DNA of 64,000 bases from assembly GCA_031308135.1 (NCBI GenBank), contig JAHLJT010000631.1, positions 212,520,731-212,584,730 of the forward strand, given 5' to 3'. This document shows, piece after piece, positions 32,214-47,200 of this stretch; position 1 is the stretch's first letter; the number at the start of each line of letters is the position of its first letter. A program made the translations under genes and the position numbers. The notes below the pieces were generated by a model. That model was not told where the DNA came from and did not search any database. It worked only from the letters and a program-made list of their open reading frames with translations. This stretch comes from Acheta domesticus (Eukaryota > Arthropoda > Insecta > Orthoptera > Gryllidae).

Positions 32214-35200
32214 CTGAAAAAGCAAGCATGAGAAGCTTATGTAACATAATTAATCTTTAAGTATAACAATGCATTATTAGAGCAGATACAGCTAAAAATA
32301 AAGACCATAAACAAAAATTCTAGAACCGATTCATTACCGTTAGAAAGAGCTTCTCTGTAACTGTTGGCAAGTTTTTCTAATGTTACTTCGAGAGTAAGTA
32401 CATTTTTTTTCTCTGCAACAAATATGTTACGTAATATTCGTGAAATTTCAGGTAACCGTAACAGTTGTATGGCTTCCCTGTCTTCAGCTGGAGTTCGAGT
32501 CATTGCCAATAATGCTTTTGCTGCCTGTTTGGCCCGAACCTAAAACCCATCAAGACATTATATTAAAACAGCAGGTGAAGAGTCACAACAAAAAATCAAA
32601 TCTGTATGAAATTTCAATTTCATTTATTGTCTTATCATGAAATTACTTATCATCTAGTTTTGTATTTATATGATGTTTCTTTTTCTTTTTGTTACCACAT
32701 TTTGTGCAATCTATTCCGTATTAGTGTCTCACACAGAGACACTGAGTGCTCGGGAATATAAGAAACCAATTCCTATGTAGAAGCACTCATTCAGACAATA
32801 AGCATTCGTATTATAGCAAAACCCTATCTGATGCAAATGCGAGACCAGCAAACCATTACAGCATCAAACTTTAAGTTAAGTGTGCAGAATTTCATGTAGG
32901 TTTTTCTAAAATAATTTCAAATCAATTGGCCCTTGCGAAAGGTATTGTGAGGAGAACGCACTTGCATGTTTACACATCCAGAGGCTTGCAGTGACAGCCC
33001 TATTGCACACACTAACAATGTTCAGATCATTAGGGACTAAAATTTTCCTGTGCTAACATATCGAAGTAGTAAAAGGGTTAATTTGTTTCATACTTTGATT
33101 TTAATAATGGTTATTGTTAGAATTCATATTCAAGAGTAATTTTGTAATTTTGTAAAAAACACTTTTTGGGGTAACATTTTGAATTGCAACATTTTTTCTT
33201 TCTTTCTTGGCTGCTCAAAAGTATTTGTGCCAAATTTGGGAGTGATCTTTCCAATGGTAAAAGGTTTTTGTAGCACATACAAACATTATCTCACTTTTAT
33301 ATAATAGTTGTAATGTTTATAAATATATAAATATCTCACACCCTTTGGGAGATGGAACTTTGGGACTGACACCTTCTGAGCATGTGGTGCGCTGTTGCCA
33401 AACGTACAAGCGTGCAATGTCTACCACCTTTGCTACAGCTATTCACGGCATTTCAACAACACAATACTGCGACCTTAATCATTGTAAATATGTGAGCATT
33501 TCTCTAATTTACACATTTGCAATATTTCTATACAAAGTTGAACGCACAGGAGAAAAGGATCCATTGAATTAAAAAAATGCCATGTCATGGTAGAAAATTG
33601 AGGTACTTATAGTCGATGTTAAGTAAACTCAGTGGTTTCTTTGGAGATGGGGTACAAACAATTCAATTATTAACTGAAAAGTTACCATTTGTGTCACTTT
33701 CACAATCACTATTTTCAGCAGAACTGTCTTCATTATCACTATCACCAGAATCATATAGTGAAATTATGAATGAATCTTTAATATCATACCCTCGGTTTTA
33801 AAGTAGCAGCTATGATGATAATTCTTTATGGATGTTTGACAACTTTTTTCCAGGTATCAGAAGTGGTGAATAGCTTCTGATACAACTTTCTGAACCTCAG
33901 AAATCCTGAAAGTCCTGTTTCTTTGTTATGTGAACCTAAGTATTTTCATTTGCATTAAATGACAATAATTTGAGGTAAATTTCAAAACTTAAACCACAAG
34001 AAGAGAGAGAACACAAGAATTTACTTGAACAAACACATTTCAGCTCTTTTACTACCTTTAACACCTTTGAAAAATTGTGGCTGTGATCCCTTACAAGAGT
34101 CTCCATGCACATTACTGAAGTCTATTAACTGAGCTCTTGCCACGCTGTGCGGTTGAATGAGTTTCCTGTTTAAAATAAGCTGAATTGGAAATCCTACTCA
34201 TCCCTTGCAATCTTTGATAACATGTTTCATTCACGTTTGAGACCAAGCGCAGTGCCCCACGCGCACAATGAAATTGTGTCTTTGGCCTTGCATGTGCCAA
34301 TGTATACAACTCAGCAACACGGGTGAGCGGATGCTGACGTAACTGACTCCTGACAGAGCCAGTGCATGCGGTGGCCAAGGAAACAGAGACACTGCCTAAC
34401 TGTCAATACCAAATTCTCATCTCCCACAGTATAAAAGGTTTCAGTAATCATGTGCTTAATGTGTCTACACACAAAAATATGTCTACAAGCAAGAAATAAG
34501 AACATACCTTTTCCAGAAGTGCTTTTGGAATACCTCTGAGCAGAGATGAATCTGAATTGCCAGCATTCTTTTTGACTTCTGATGATGAAATTTCTTCTGA
34601 CTTTTTCATCTGCTCACTCACCATTTGCAAGGCTTTTTCCATCCTTTCATTGCAACCGAACAATGTCTTAGCTCGATCTGTGAGAAAATACAATTATAGT
34701 AGTCTCAAATAAAATATTTCTTGAAACACAATGCGAATATTTTGAAGGAGATTTGAGAGAAACAAAGTGGGAGGAAAGCTTGTGAAATGAAAAAGAAAAG
34801 CGTACAAAGATCGTGATACAAAAGAAATGTTTGAAAACTATGAATGGGTAGTGTGTTAGGAACATAAAAGAGTGGGCAGAGGTGCTACAAACCAGAAATA
34901 TGACTAATAAATGGAGGATACCAGAGGTGAAGAGTGTGAAAAGGACAGGAATAGATAAAAGAAGAGAGACTAAGGAGGGGAGAAAGTGCCACAAGAAAGA
35001 ATTCACAGGCTTTCAATACAAACAAAAACAGATAATTCAGAGGTAATATTATGCATAGTATTTACAGGGGAATTGGGTGAAGTGGCCACTAGTGAAAAAT
35101 TTGTTACCCATTTATATGGTGCAAAAATCATGATTCACAATGCAAATATTTTGCATTGTAATTAAAACTAATCACATATCACACTTTACCCACACTTACC

Positions 35201-38200
35201 ACAAATATATTAATCCTTAACAGTTTCAGTGAGTTTCCCTTGATAATTACTGTGTAATTAATTTAAAATAAATAAATAAATAAAAAACAAAGTGTGAATT
35301 ATATTTCTGTTTGAGCAATAGTAGTGGCTTATTCCACATAGTGAGCTACCACACACCTATGAAGCATGAGCCACTACTGCACTCCATGTCCTAACTACTC
35401 TCGACTTTTTTTTCTCCTTTTTGTGACCGGTCGTTTCTTTCTTATCTTAACAATGAAAACTTCAATATTTATTTACTTATTTAATAAAACTCGTTTGATT
35501 ACAAAATATTTCAACTGACAAATGGACATTAATTTTGATTAGCAGCATGCTTCTGTGGCCTGAATTTGTATTATCTAGGCCATCGGGGAGAAGCTGCATG
35601 TGTCGTGGTGGCTGTTTCAGCCAACATACCGTAGTCTTCTTCAGAACGTACAGCATGCAGGCAAAACACACACTCTTGAGAAGGCCACAATATGTTGGAT
35701 AGCCCAGATAATATGGAAATTAATTTTATCAGTGAAGTGCCATCACTCTAAAATCAGCATGGGCATACACAATTACTAGTGCGTTATTTCAGTTGCAAAA
35801 GAAATGCTGTCTAATTTTTTTAATGAAAATAACTTAGGATGCACATTAATAATTTTCTTTGGGGGATGGGGGCAAGGATCAACTAACTGACAGGTAAAAA
35901 AAATACCATCATGCTTATGCAACAAATCCTAAGAATACTCTTGGGAAAGTCCCCCCCCCCCCAAATTCCTGGATTTAATCTCCTTAAACGTTCAAATCAT
36001 AAATGAAGCATCTATAAATAAAATTTTTGTGTCACTGGCAGGGGCAAATTAATACCTTTCCAAGAGGGAACATCAAACTCTAGGAACAATCCATAGCATA
36101 CCTCCCTTCAATTTGCAATACAAGATGAACTTATGACTGAATATGATTGCAATAATGGCCCAACTTCCATTTCTCGGTCTCCTTTAAGTTCCTTAATGCA
36201 ACAATAGCCTAATCCACAAGAACAAAGAATCTTTTATCTCAGGCTCAGTTATGAACAATCATGATCAGAGTTACACACCTACATACTTATCTATATCCAT
36301 CTATAAATTACATATATAACCGTACATATATATTAGGCTGCATAGAAAAAACGAATTTCAATGGCATAGCAAAAAATTTTTATTTTCAATGTATAAACTT
36401 CTGTATTTAAAATGGGTTTAGGACAGCCACAAATCCCTAAACACTGATTTTTTTGCCTTTTGGAACTACTTTTTAGAAACTAAGGAGTAAATATTAATTA
36501 TTTGTTACTGATGGGTTATTGCTTGTTATAGCCTTTGGTATGGAACTCTATATACAATGCATAACTTACCCAGATCAAGAGGTTCATGTTTACAATAGAA
36601 ATATGAAAACAGTTGAATGATGCTACATTTCCCTCTTATTTATGAGAAGGAAATATGAATAGACACACCAAGTTGAATTAACATAAATTAGTAAATCCGA
36701 ATCATTAAAATTAGGTAAAAAATAAAATCTTGTATGTACCACAGACATTAACTTGTTCCAATGATCTCTGGCAACAAAAAGACCTCCAACCAGAGGCCTT
36801 CAGGCTTTTTGTTGATCGTTACAACTCTTGGTGCATAAATATCTGATAATGAATCAACTGAATGTGACCAGAGGCAGACGCCTCTTTGAATTGGTTTTTA
36901 GGCTCTATCTTGGTGATTCCCCGCAATTTTGGTCTAACTACATCTTGTTCATATTGCAGAAAACATAAAAGTTAGTTCCGCAATAAAATGTCCACGTTGC
37001 TTACGCTCTTTTCACTCCACTTGCTCTGTCAGGCAACTTTTGACAGACTTGCTTGTGTTCAGTGTCATAGCGAGAATTGTGACACGGGAACTCTGTTATG
37101 TCAAAACCTACCTGGTTTTTTTCTACTTAAAGTTAGTGTCAAAACAAAGCTGGATGCAAGATTTTAGCTGCCAAAGTTTCCTGGAAGCGTTTTAAAAAAA
37201 ATAATAAACATCCTGTTTTTTGGCCGTTTTTCCTTTTTCAAACAGGTGAATGTACATCCCTGAACATGATACGTCTCAAGGTTGGCCGCATGTCAGTTTG
37301 TATCGCAGTGCCTCACCCCAGACGCTATGCAAATCGCTCCGAGGGCAAGAAACGAATGCTTTCGTCGCCTCAAGCCACATGTTTGCAAATGCTTTTGGTG
37401 GTGTCTTGGGAATGAGCACAACAATAATGTCCTCATCACATTCATTTCAAAATTAAAACTTCATTCATTGTATGTTCCACAAAAATGTGAGTGAATAACG
37501 ATTGAAATACCTGTTTCTTGTACCACGAACATACAGGGTGAGTCACGTAACTTTAGCACCTCCTGTAATTTTTGAACGGTTGAAGATATTGCAATGCAGT
37601 TTTCACAGAAGTACATGAGGGAATGGGGCTAATTAATACATGAATTCATTTCTGTTTTATCACTTGTATTTTACGAGATATTTGAGGTAACTTTGTTTTT
37701 TCAAATGGGACTATACATATTTTTTCAGTCCATCATGACAAGCGTAAAAAGACAAATCCAAAGATATAAATATTGTCATATGTTAGATAAGCATTTTTTT
37801 GAGTAATTGTGATTCTTTGCGACTAGTGTTTAACGGATATTTTCATTGTAACTGTCAGCCCCACAAGGTCACGCAGCGCTCCCCCCAGCAAACGCGGGGT
37901 CGGGAAAGGGAAGTACTTGAGAATACGAAAAATATTCACAAAACTGTTGCATTTTTTCCTGAACTCTCCTTTCCATCCTGATCCATTTTCAGATATTTTG
38001 TGTTTCTTAGGGATTGAAAATACGGATTTGTCTTAAGTAGTATTTATTGAAATAAGATTATTTCTATCCCTAAGTTATTATTATATTCTTATTATCATTG
38101 AAATTGTTTGCTCAAAATACGCAATATTTTTTGTACAGTTTTAATTATTTATTCTTATTGTGCTTTGTTTCAAGATCCCATTAATACGTATCTTATGAAA

Positions 38201-41200
38201 CACCATTAAATGGAGTTGAAGTTATAAACAATTTTAATACGATACAAACTAATGACAAATCCGTATTTTCCATCCTTTAATTCCTTCAATCAAAGGAAGT
38301 CGAAAATCTGAAAATGCGGAAGGATGGAAAGCACAGTTCAGGAAAAAACTGCAATGGTTTTGTGAATATTTGGAATAAGTTTTGTATCTTCAAATCTCCC
38401 TTCCCTTGCTCGGGCGCGGGTTGCTGGTGGAGCGCTGGGTGACCTTGTGTGGTAGACTATTCAAAATGTCCGTTAAACCCCAGTCGCAAAAATCAAAATT
38501 AATCAAAAAAATGCTTATCTAACATACGACAATATGTACATCACTGGATTCGTCTTTTTACGCTCGTTATGGTGGACTGAAAAAATATGTATAGTTCCAT
38601 TTGAAAAAACAAAGTTACCTAAAAAATCTCGTAAAATACAAGTGATAAAATAGAAATTAATGCATGTATCTATTAGCCACTTCCCCTCATGCACTTCCGT
38701 GAAAACTGCATTGCAATAACTTCAACCGTTCAAACGTTACAGGAGGTGCTAAAGTTACGTGACTCACCCTGTATAATAAAAGATGATTTGCATAAATCAA
38801 TTTCACATAATGGTTCTGTAATATGGCAGCTTGTGATATGGTTCTGTGATATGATTGTGCAGGTGTCACAAAGGATACATGTCTTTCTTCGTCATACTGA
38901 GCGAGGTACCATGCATATCTAATGAGATTCCTAAATCTTGGGTATGAAAATTGGTAATGGTTGAGTGATTGTAATTTTAAAATACTATCCCTTTGGTTTA
39001 CATAAAAATCTGCTCGCCATGAAACAATTATTATCTCTGTAATTATCCAATAAAGAGATTTCAGTTGTTGGAAGTTAGTAACTTGCACACTGCGGCCGTT
39101 CCTAAGAAAAGTCTCCCAATCACCTCTGCATTGGATATTTTGCACTGTACTGTCAATCACATTTCAGTCGTCCGCAAAGGGGAGGGGGACCCCTGACACT
39201 CAGCCCATGTCGGTGAGCCGAGGTGAGGGGCGGCGCGGAAGCTATTGTTTCATACAGCACAATGCAAAATGCTTCCAGACAACTTTGGTGGCTAAAAATG
39301 CATGAACAGCCTTTAAATATTATTTACTTCAAGTGAAAAAATATTAGGTGCATTTTCCACATGACAAAGTTTACCATTCCCTTGTGAGATGGCCTCCACT
39401 AGGGAAGATTTGGTGAAAGTACTGGAAATTAACCACTGAGAAGATCAACAAATTTGAGGTTGCCAAGTTGAGAACTACTTTATCTTCCATCTCTGACAAA
39501 TTAGTTGAACATGATAGGCAGCTGTCACAGATATCTACCCATCAGTTCCAAAAGAGGTGGGGATTGCAGCAGTGGAAAGATATTTCACAGGTATGGAAGA
39601 TATAACTCTTCAGAATCGAAAGACAATGATGAGGAAATGGTGAAACATCTATTGATATGCATCAATTTAGATAGTCATGTGCAGATGAAAACATTTTATA
39701 GCATTGGTAAATTTGTTCAAAATGCTACCAAGCCTTGGCCTCTGAAATTGATTGTTATGCAACACGAAGATGCCCCATATTTCCTGAAAGAGTTTTGGAA
39801 GTGTTGGAAGAATAAGTTGGCATATCCCAAATTATCTATCCTGAGAGACATTTGTGACTGTACACCATGCCAACTGAAGCAATTCACCAAGCATCGTCCC
39901 ATGCTGAAAACCAACTCCATACATGAACAAGAAATGTGGAAAGTGTGATTTATAGATGTTCCAAAATTAGTCAGATTTTATAGTCAAGAGGAGAGTACAG
40001 CAGTCAGTGTCATCATCAGGTCACACGACCCCATGCAAATAAATTTAGTGCATTTTATATATGCAATATTAGTAAATTACACTTTATTTTTACAACTGAA
40101 ACACGGCTCAAACCCCACATACTTTCAGCGGAGTTTGTGTACACAGATATTTCTCAGGCAGTTAGAAGTAGCCAATGTAGGGATGGAGGTGTTTTATGGC
40201 AATAAAAAAAGGAACAATGACATTAAGTGTAGATCAACTGATTTGGATTGAATTATTGAAACTTATTCTGAGAGTGAACTGTTAGGTATTTTAGCTAATT
40301 TCAAGAGGACCATATTTTATATTCTGTTATTGTATATTCTCCCCACTACACATGCAGACAGTTTTCAAAAGCTGTGTGATGACTTGACCTCTATTAGTGA
40401 TCGTTTGGGGCAATAAATTTTTACTATTGCAATGTCCTAGAATTTTGTAAATATAACAGCCAACTACTTGGTAATAATGAGGTGTGTTTGGTTAATAATA
40501 AAATAAATTCGCTTTTGAGATTGATAATTTTTTTCAATTTATCACAATGTAACAAAATATATAATGTTTCTGACAGATTGCTTGATCTATTTTTTGTAAT
40601 TTTTCTTGTACTACACTTTCTTGTGTGTTGCAGAGGAGTTAAATCTAATTTTTTATAAAGATCCTAGAAAAAAATGATGTAAAAGACTGGAAGCACTCTT
40701 CATATCAACTTATAAATTACGGGAAGAGAATGCATTGTAAATACAGGCTTTATGATGGAACCAAAGAAAAATTACATAAAGAGCAGGAAACTGTAAAATG
40801 CAGGAAATTAAACCAGAGTTTTACTGTAGGCCATTAGGCTTTTTAATTAGATTTGCACATAAAATTAAATCTATGACAGTCCTTCGAATCTTATTTTGCT
40901 CCCTTGTCAGGTCAAAATTAGAATATGCGACTGTGATCTGGTCCCCGGACAAGAAAAATCTTAGTAAGGCGCTTGAAAAATATCAAAGAAGATTTACATA
41001 TACATTGCTATGCATTGCATTGCATTGCATTGCATTGCTGCATTGCTACTCCCACACACACCTACCCTCGTAAACACACACACTTACTTGAACCTATTTC
41101 AGTATTACGTCGTAAAAATATATAGATTTTTTTTTTTTTTATATTTTCATTCCATTTGAATCTGCTGTTATCTCTAGATTTTCTGGAATATGTATTTCAT

Positions 41201-44200
41201 GACATTTCCTTTATGGTTACGTCCATTTTTCACAACGTGCATTAAATAGCATATCGATTCTACATGTCAATCAAATTCGTGAAGATCGAGACCTAGTTCG
41301 CCATAATCAAGGCAGATAGAACTAGTAGTAATTATTTCTGGATCACGTGATGGGGAATCCCAACTTTCTCAATTCGAATATGAGGATCTTCTGGAAATTC
41401 ATGCGTTGGTAATTGTAGCGAACGTTTTGATTGAAAAAGATTTGTTTAGGGGATTTTCATAAAGTGGAAGAGGCAGTAGATATCTGGTTTAAGGAAGTTA
41501 GGTGTAGTGGAGTTCCTGTTTCTGGACCAATGATTCAAGAAAAGGCAAGGCAATTTGCAACATTAATGAATATTAAAGAATTTTCAGGCAAGTTCTGGCT
41601 GGCTGTTTTGTTTTCACGAGCGATACGGCATAACGTGGAAGACTTGTTGGAGAAGCTACAGATGCTGACATGAACGCTGCTCGAGAGTGGAAGGAACATC
41701 ATTTATTTATTTATTTATTTCTTCACTTGACAGGCAATCGCCCAAATTATACAATATTACAATTATACAATTATACAATAAATATAAATTAATATTTCTT
41801 ATCATCTAAAATCAGTACAAAACTTTTCTCTCGCTGTGTTTGAAAATTGCTTAACATTTTTATCGGTTATATCTATGTTTGTAGTGTTCGCTAAACGGCA
41901 CATTCTCCATAAGGGTTGATGAAAATATAAATTTGTTTTTGCATGTGGTATAAAAAATGTTTCGACCTTTGTGTTTCTGAGTCCACGTTGTGGAATTTTC
42001 CATGATATTTTTGATAATAGTTTTATACTATCAATTTTGTCATTTATAAGATTAAACAAGAAAGTTATATCATTTAACTGTCTATGAGATTCTAGTGAGC
42101 TCAAGTCATCTGAAAAATGTAGTTGAAAATTATGATCCTAAAGATATATTCAATGCAGATGAAACTGCAATTTTTTTATCATGTATTGCTGAATAAAACT
42201 ATGCCATACAAGGGAGAAAAGTGTGTAGGTGGAAAACAGCCAAAAGAAAGAATAACAGCATTATTTTGTTGTAATGCCACTGGCACTGAAAAATTGAAAC
42301 CTATGGTAGTAGGACATTGCATGAAGCCTAGATGTTTCAAAGGTGTGGCATCTCTGCCAGTAAAATATGCCACCAACAAGAATGCATGGATGATAAAGAA
42401 CTGTTTGCAGACTGGCGTTTGAGTTGGATAGAGATATTGGAAAACAAAAAAGAAAAATTTTGTTATTGATTGATCATTGCTCGGCTCCTACAATAAACTG
42501 CAGGTTGGAAAATATCTGCATTGAATTCCTCCCTCCCAACTGCACTTCTTTACTGCAGCCACTAGACCACGGAATTATACATAATGCAAAGGTCTACTTT
42601 CGTAAACGACTAGTTCAGCGGATTCTAATCAACTTTAGATTGAAAGTTGCAACCAAAATCAACATCTTGCAAGGGATACAAATGTTAGCAGGGGGTTGGT
42701 CGAATGTGAAAGCAACGACAATTGCCAATTGTTGAAGAGAGTCAGGAATTTGGGTTTTCCAAGACTGTGAATCACCAGAGATTGAGGCGTGTGAAGATCA
42801 TCGTGAGGTATGGGAATAAATTGCAAAGGAGTTAGAACTTCCATCAACTGTTACATTTGATGATTATGTTAATGTTGATGCTGGGGCTGAAACAAGTGAC
42901 TGCCTCACAGACAGTGACATTGTGGAATCTTTGACTACATCACAACAAAATAATGAAGAGGAGGAAGAAGAAAAGATTGAAGCAGTGTCTTCAACAGAGG
43001 CAATGAAGTGTCTCGAGACATTAAAAGTGTATATTCAGAAAAATATAAATGTTCCAAAGACAGTTCTCAAATCATTATTTGAGGTAGAACAGTTTGTGGA
43101 AAGCAACTTGCTGAAGAAGACAAAACAAATTTTCATCAGAGAATATTTTAATGAGTGATATGTCTGTTTTCCATTATTTTTGTTTATTGGGCAAACTATT
43201 TAAAATAAATTAGTTAAAATTGTATTTTCAATATAAAGTACAAATAAAATGATTTTATGATATACTTTATACTGAGATTTCACTGTATTCCATAATGTCT
43301 AGATCACAAAACAAAAATGATGATGCTGTATTTGGAATATGGCACATTTTAGATGAAAAAACCCACAGAAATAAGATTATTTTTAAACAGCCAAGCTTAG
43401 TAAAATTTCATCCAAAATATGATGGTGAGTCAACTGAAAGCTGTAAAAGTATAATAAAAAATCCATATGTGGTGCTAGTGTCCTGTAAGTTGATAGGCAT
43501 GCTTGAAATAGTGTGCCAGATGTTTCCTAGGTGGCATCATTGGGAAGAAACACAAACTCCAGTGTAAAAATTGCTGCCCCATGAGTAACGTGCACCAGAG
43601 GAACAGCGTTCTGTGGTTTGATTTTTGCAAAGTGAAGGTGTGAAACCTATTGACATTCTTCGACGAATGAAGGTTCAGTATGGTGACACCTGTTTGTCAC
43701 ACAGCAAGTGTACGAATAGTGTCGGAAGTTCACAAATGGTATGATATCCATGGCCAATGCTCCGTGCCCAGGCCAGGCACATCGCATTGTGATTCCTGAA
43801 ACCATTGCAGCTGTTGAAGCAATTGTGATGGACAACTGCCAAGTGACATAAGATGACATTGCAAAAGCTGTAGACATCAGTCGTGGTTCAGCACATCACA
43901 CTGTGCATGATGTGCTCCAATTTCATAAGGTGTCTGCAAGATGGGTACCCTGACAACTGACCTCTGACTTGAAACTGCGATGTATCGATGCATGTGAAGA
44001 ACTTTTGCGGCACGTTTAACAACATGATGGTGATGCCTTCCTTGGACGAATCATTACCATGAAACCTGGGTCTTACCCGAGATTTGAATGCCTCCCACAT
44101 CCACCTTACTTGCCTTATCTTGTCTTGAGCGATTTCCACATGTTTGGGCTCCTCAAAAATGCAATGGGTGGGAAGAAGTTCCATTCAGATGATGAGGTAC

Positions 44201-47200
44201 GCCACGCGGTGCAAAGTGGTTGCACAGTCTCACAGAAACATTTTTTTCTACAAAAATTCAGGCACTTTGGAAGCACTGGCAGGCATGTATTGTGCATGGG
44301 GAAGACTGTTGTCGAAAAGTGATCCAGTTTTGTACCATACAATAAATAATATTTAAAAAAATAATTACGGTTTTCATTTGACACACCCTCGTACTTTTAG
44401 TTGGTATAAAATTGAAGCTTGAAATCTACTTTAAGAATTGTGCTTTAAACAATTTAACCATCTGACTGCAATTGGTTAACATTTGAGATATAGTGTCAGT
44501 GCCACCACTGTTCATGACTCACATTCAAGCCATGCTGCTACGTTAGATTTCTATGATCTTAGGTAGGTTGCTTCAAATATATGCATACATACCCAAGACA
44601 TCTTTAGCTGTACAAATCTTGTCTTCACATGGAGCTGCAGGGAGTTCTGCAGGCGTTATGGGAGGTACTGCATCCAATTGAAAGTCTGGGTGCCACCTTG
44701 CAAGGCTAGCAAGAGGAATAATGACAGGAGGATCAAGGTTCTCCAAAAACATCTGTTGATAAAAATGAAAGACTTAGATGTAAAGTCTAATGTTTGTTTA
44801 CACTATATTATTTTTAATGACATATTTATAATTAAGAATAATTCTTGAAACAGATAAATGGCCTTTAATAACACATTTTGACATTCAGAGGAACTACCGA
44901 ATATTTTCGAAAATAACCCGCACCCTTGCTAGATATTATGGTCGCGATCATGCGACATCTAGCGGTCTGACCGAGAAAGACCCGAAATCCTGTGACATAT
45001 TCCATCGTGAAGACGGGCCGTGACCCGCCACGTTATATAAAAACCCAAAGAATAAACCACGCCTCCATGTAACCACATGCAATACACTTCAAGTTCACGA
45101 TACCGACCTTGACGTGAATATTACCAGCACCCCAATTTTCAGCTGGTAATTTTTGAAAATTATATGCAGGTTATATTCGAGTATTTACGATACTTGCATC
45201 TAAGGAGGTAAGAAGACCTTCCTGAGAAACTTGTTTAGATTAAGCATACCAGTCGCAGCCAGTCTGATAACTATATTGAATTAAAAGTAAAACTTACTTT
45301 ATGATGATTCTTCACAATTTCAAGGAGATTTTTATGAAACTGCTCTCGTCTCTGAACTAATAATGTAGGTGTCATAACAGAATGACAACTACCATTTGAC
45401 ATTTTCAAGACATCTGTAAATATTATGTATTATTCATAATGAAGTAACACAAAGCCTAGAAACTTACAATTAGAGGGCTTCATATTCATATGTTTGATAC
45501 AGGACAGCTCATTTACGATGTTCCCCTCAAACATCTCTTTAACCACTACAGATAGCGAGATGTGTTTTCACTAATATGAAGGTTTCCAAAAGGCACATAT
45601 GTAGATGTAATTACACTTTTATCCTAGTTTATTATTATTTCGTTCAGAGTTATTGTCACAACTTCAATTTTGTTTCAAACCCTAAAGGTTACTTTAGCCC
45701 ATGAAAATGAGCCTAGGTTAATACACATCTGTAACATAGGGTAATATGCTCAAGTATTATTGTATTCATCTACCTCTTGCCACTAACTCTTACAATCGTG
45801 ATCATGAGCAAATAACTCGTTAGGGATCCACTAAAAAATACAAAATTGTGTTGAAATATCTTAAACTAGGTGTTACAATAGCATGTACTTTCTCACATTA
45901 TTTGTAATGGCTTAGCAATAATACGCTATTACAAGAACATGCAAAAGGGTTTTCAACCAGAAAACATTTTTTCCTTGTGCCAAGATTCAAATTCAGGTCC
46001 ATCGAGCAAACTTGCCATTCACTTTACCACTACACCATGCAATTGCTCAGCCACACTCTTTCGCCAATGCTTAAAAAATGAATGGACTCTCCCTTACTTG
46101 CAACAAGCAATTTTCAAAAATTCACAGTATTAAATGGAAATCAGACAGCGCCTTTTTTCACAGTCCTTTGCCCTATCTTTAAAAAAAACTCGAGTAGTTT
46201 ATGAGAAATTGTTGTTTTTTCTTTCATAAACTGCGCTATCTATGCAAAAATATTTGTCCCCAAAAAATAATGCACATCTTTTTTAAAGTTTAATTTTTTT
46301 TATAACAAATTTCGTATAAATGTGGCTCCAGACATTTGGCATTCACTGAGCAGCAATCTACTGCTGCCCAACAGCTGTTATGTTCGGTGAATGTTTGCTT
46401 CCTTTAACATGTTCAAAAGACCAACACATTGTGACATGACATGCAGGCAAAGCATATCGCAGTAACTCTGGCCAGTCACACTGAACGTCACTGCACCTTG
46501 ATCACCGGCCTCTTCCAAAAAGCATTGGCCAATGATGAATGTCACCTTGCACATCATACAGTGACACCGTCACCATGTAGAGGAACTTCATGCACATTGG
46601 CTAATGGTGAAGATCCCCACACCCAGCAATTCTGAGTGTTCACCTCACCTGTCAGAGAAAAAGGTGCCTCGTCTGTCCATAGTATCGTCCAAAGCCAGGC
46701 CTTGTCAATTTCAATCCTTGTGAGAAAGTGGCGAGCAAAGCCAACACGTGTGTCCGATGGCACAAGTGCTTGTATGATATGGATCTTGTACGGATACCAT
46801 TTGAGAATGGTTCAAGGCACCTTCCGTGGCCCAGGAGATGTTAAACTGTCCAGACACAGCACGTGCACTGCTTGACGCTCAGAAATTGTGTGCAGCATTG
46901 TCGGCCAGAACAACAGCGATTTCATCAACCAGATGTGGTTCCACTGGTCATCAGCCTCTTCCCAGAGCGACACCTGGTTCCCCAGATGATTTGAACTTCT
47001 TCATCATGTTCCGCAAAGCAGGTGGAGAAAGGACTCTTCTGTAATCCTTTCAACTGGCAACATTCTCTAGCAGCTGCCATATTACAATTGTTTTGATGAA
47101 AGGGTTTCACAAATAATGCCCTACTCCATTCGTCCAAACTCGTGTTGACTCGTCAACAAGTGCATGGCAACTAGTCTGGTGTGAGCAACTACTCAACACG

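Noticed and set aside
33060..33090. A piggyBac right end (AAAAGGGTTAA)
   Set aside because: No matching TTAACCC end was found within 2 kb to the left.
33616..33801. piggyBac-like coding start in a CDT1 intron
   Set aside because: Only a short acidic frame; no TTAA-bounded terminal repeats could be paired around it.
43295..43567. 90-codon frame right of the Tigger element
   Set aside because: Starts 10 bp after the Tigger terminus and shows no family pattern; probably chance in AT-rich DNA.
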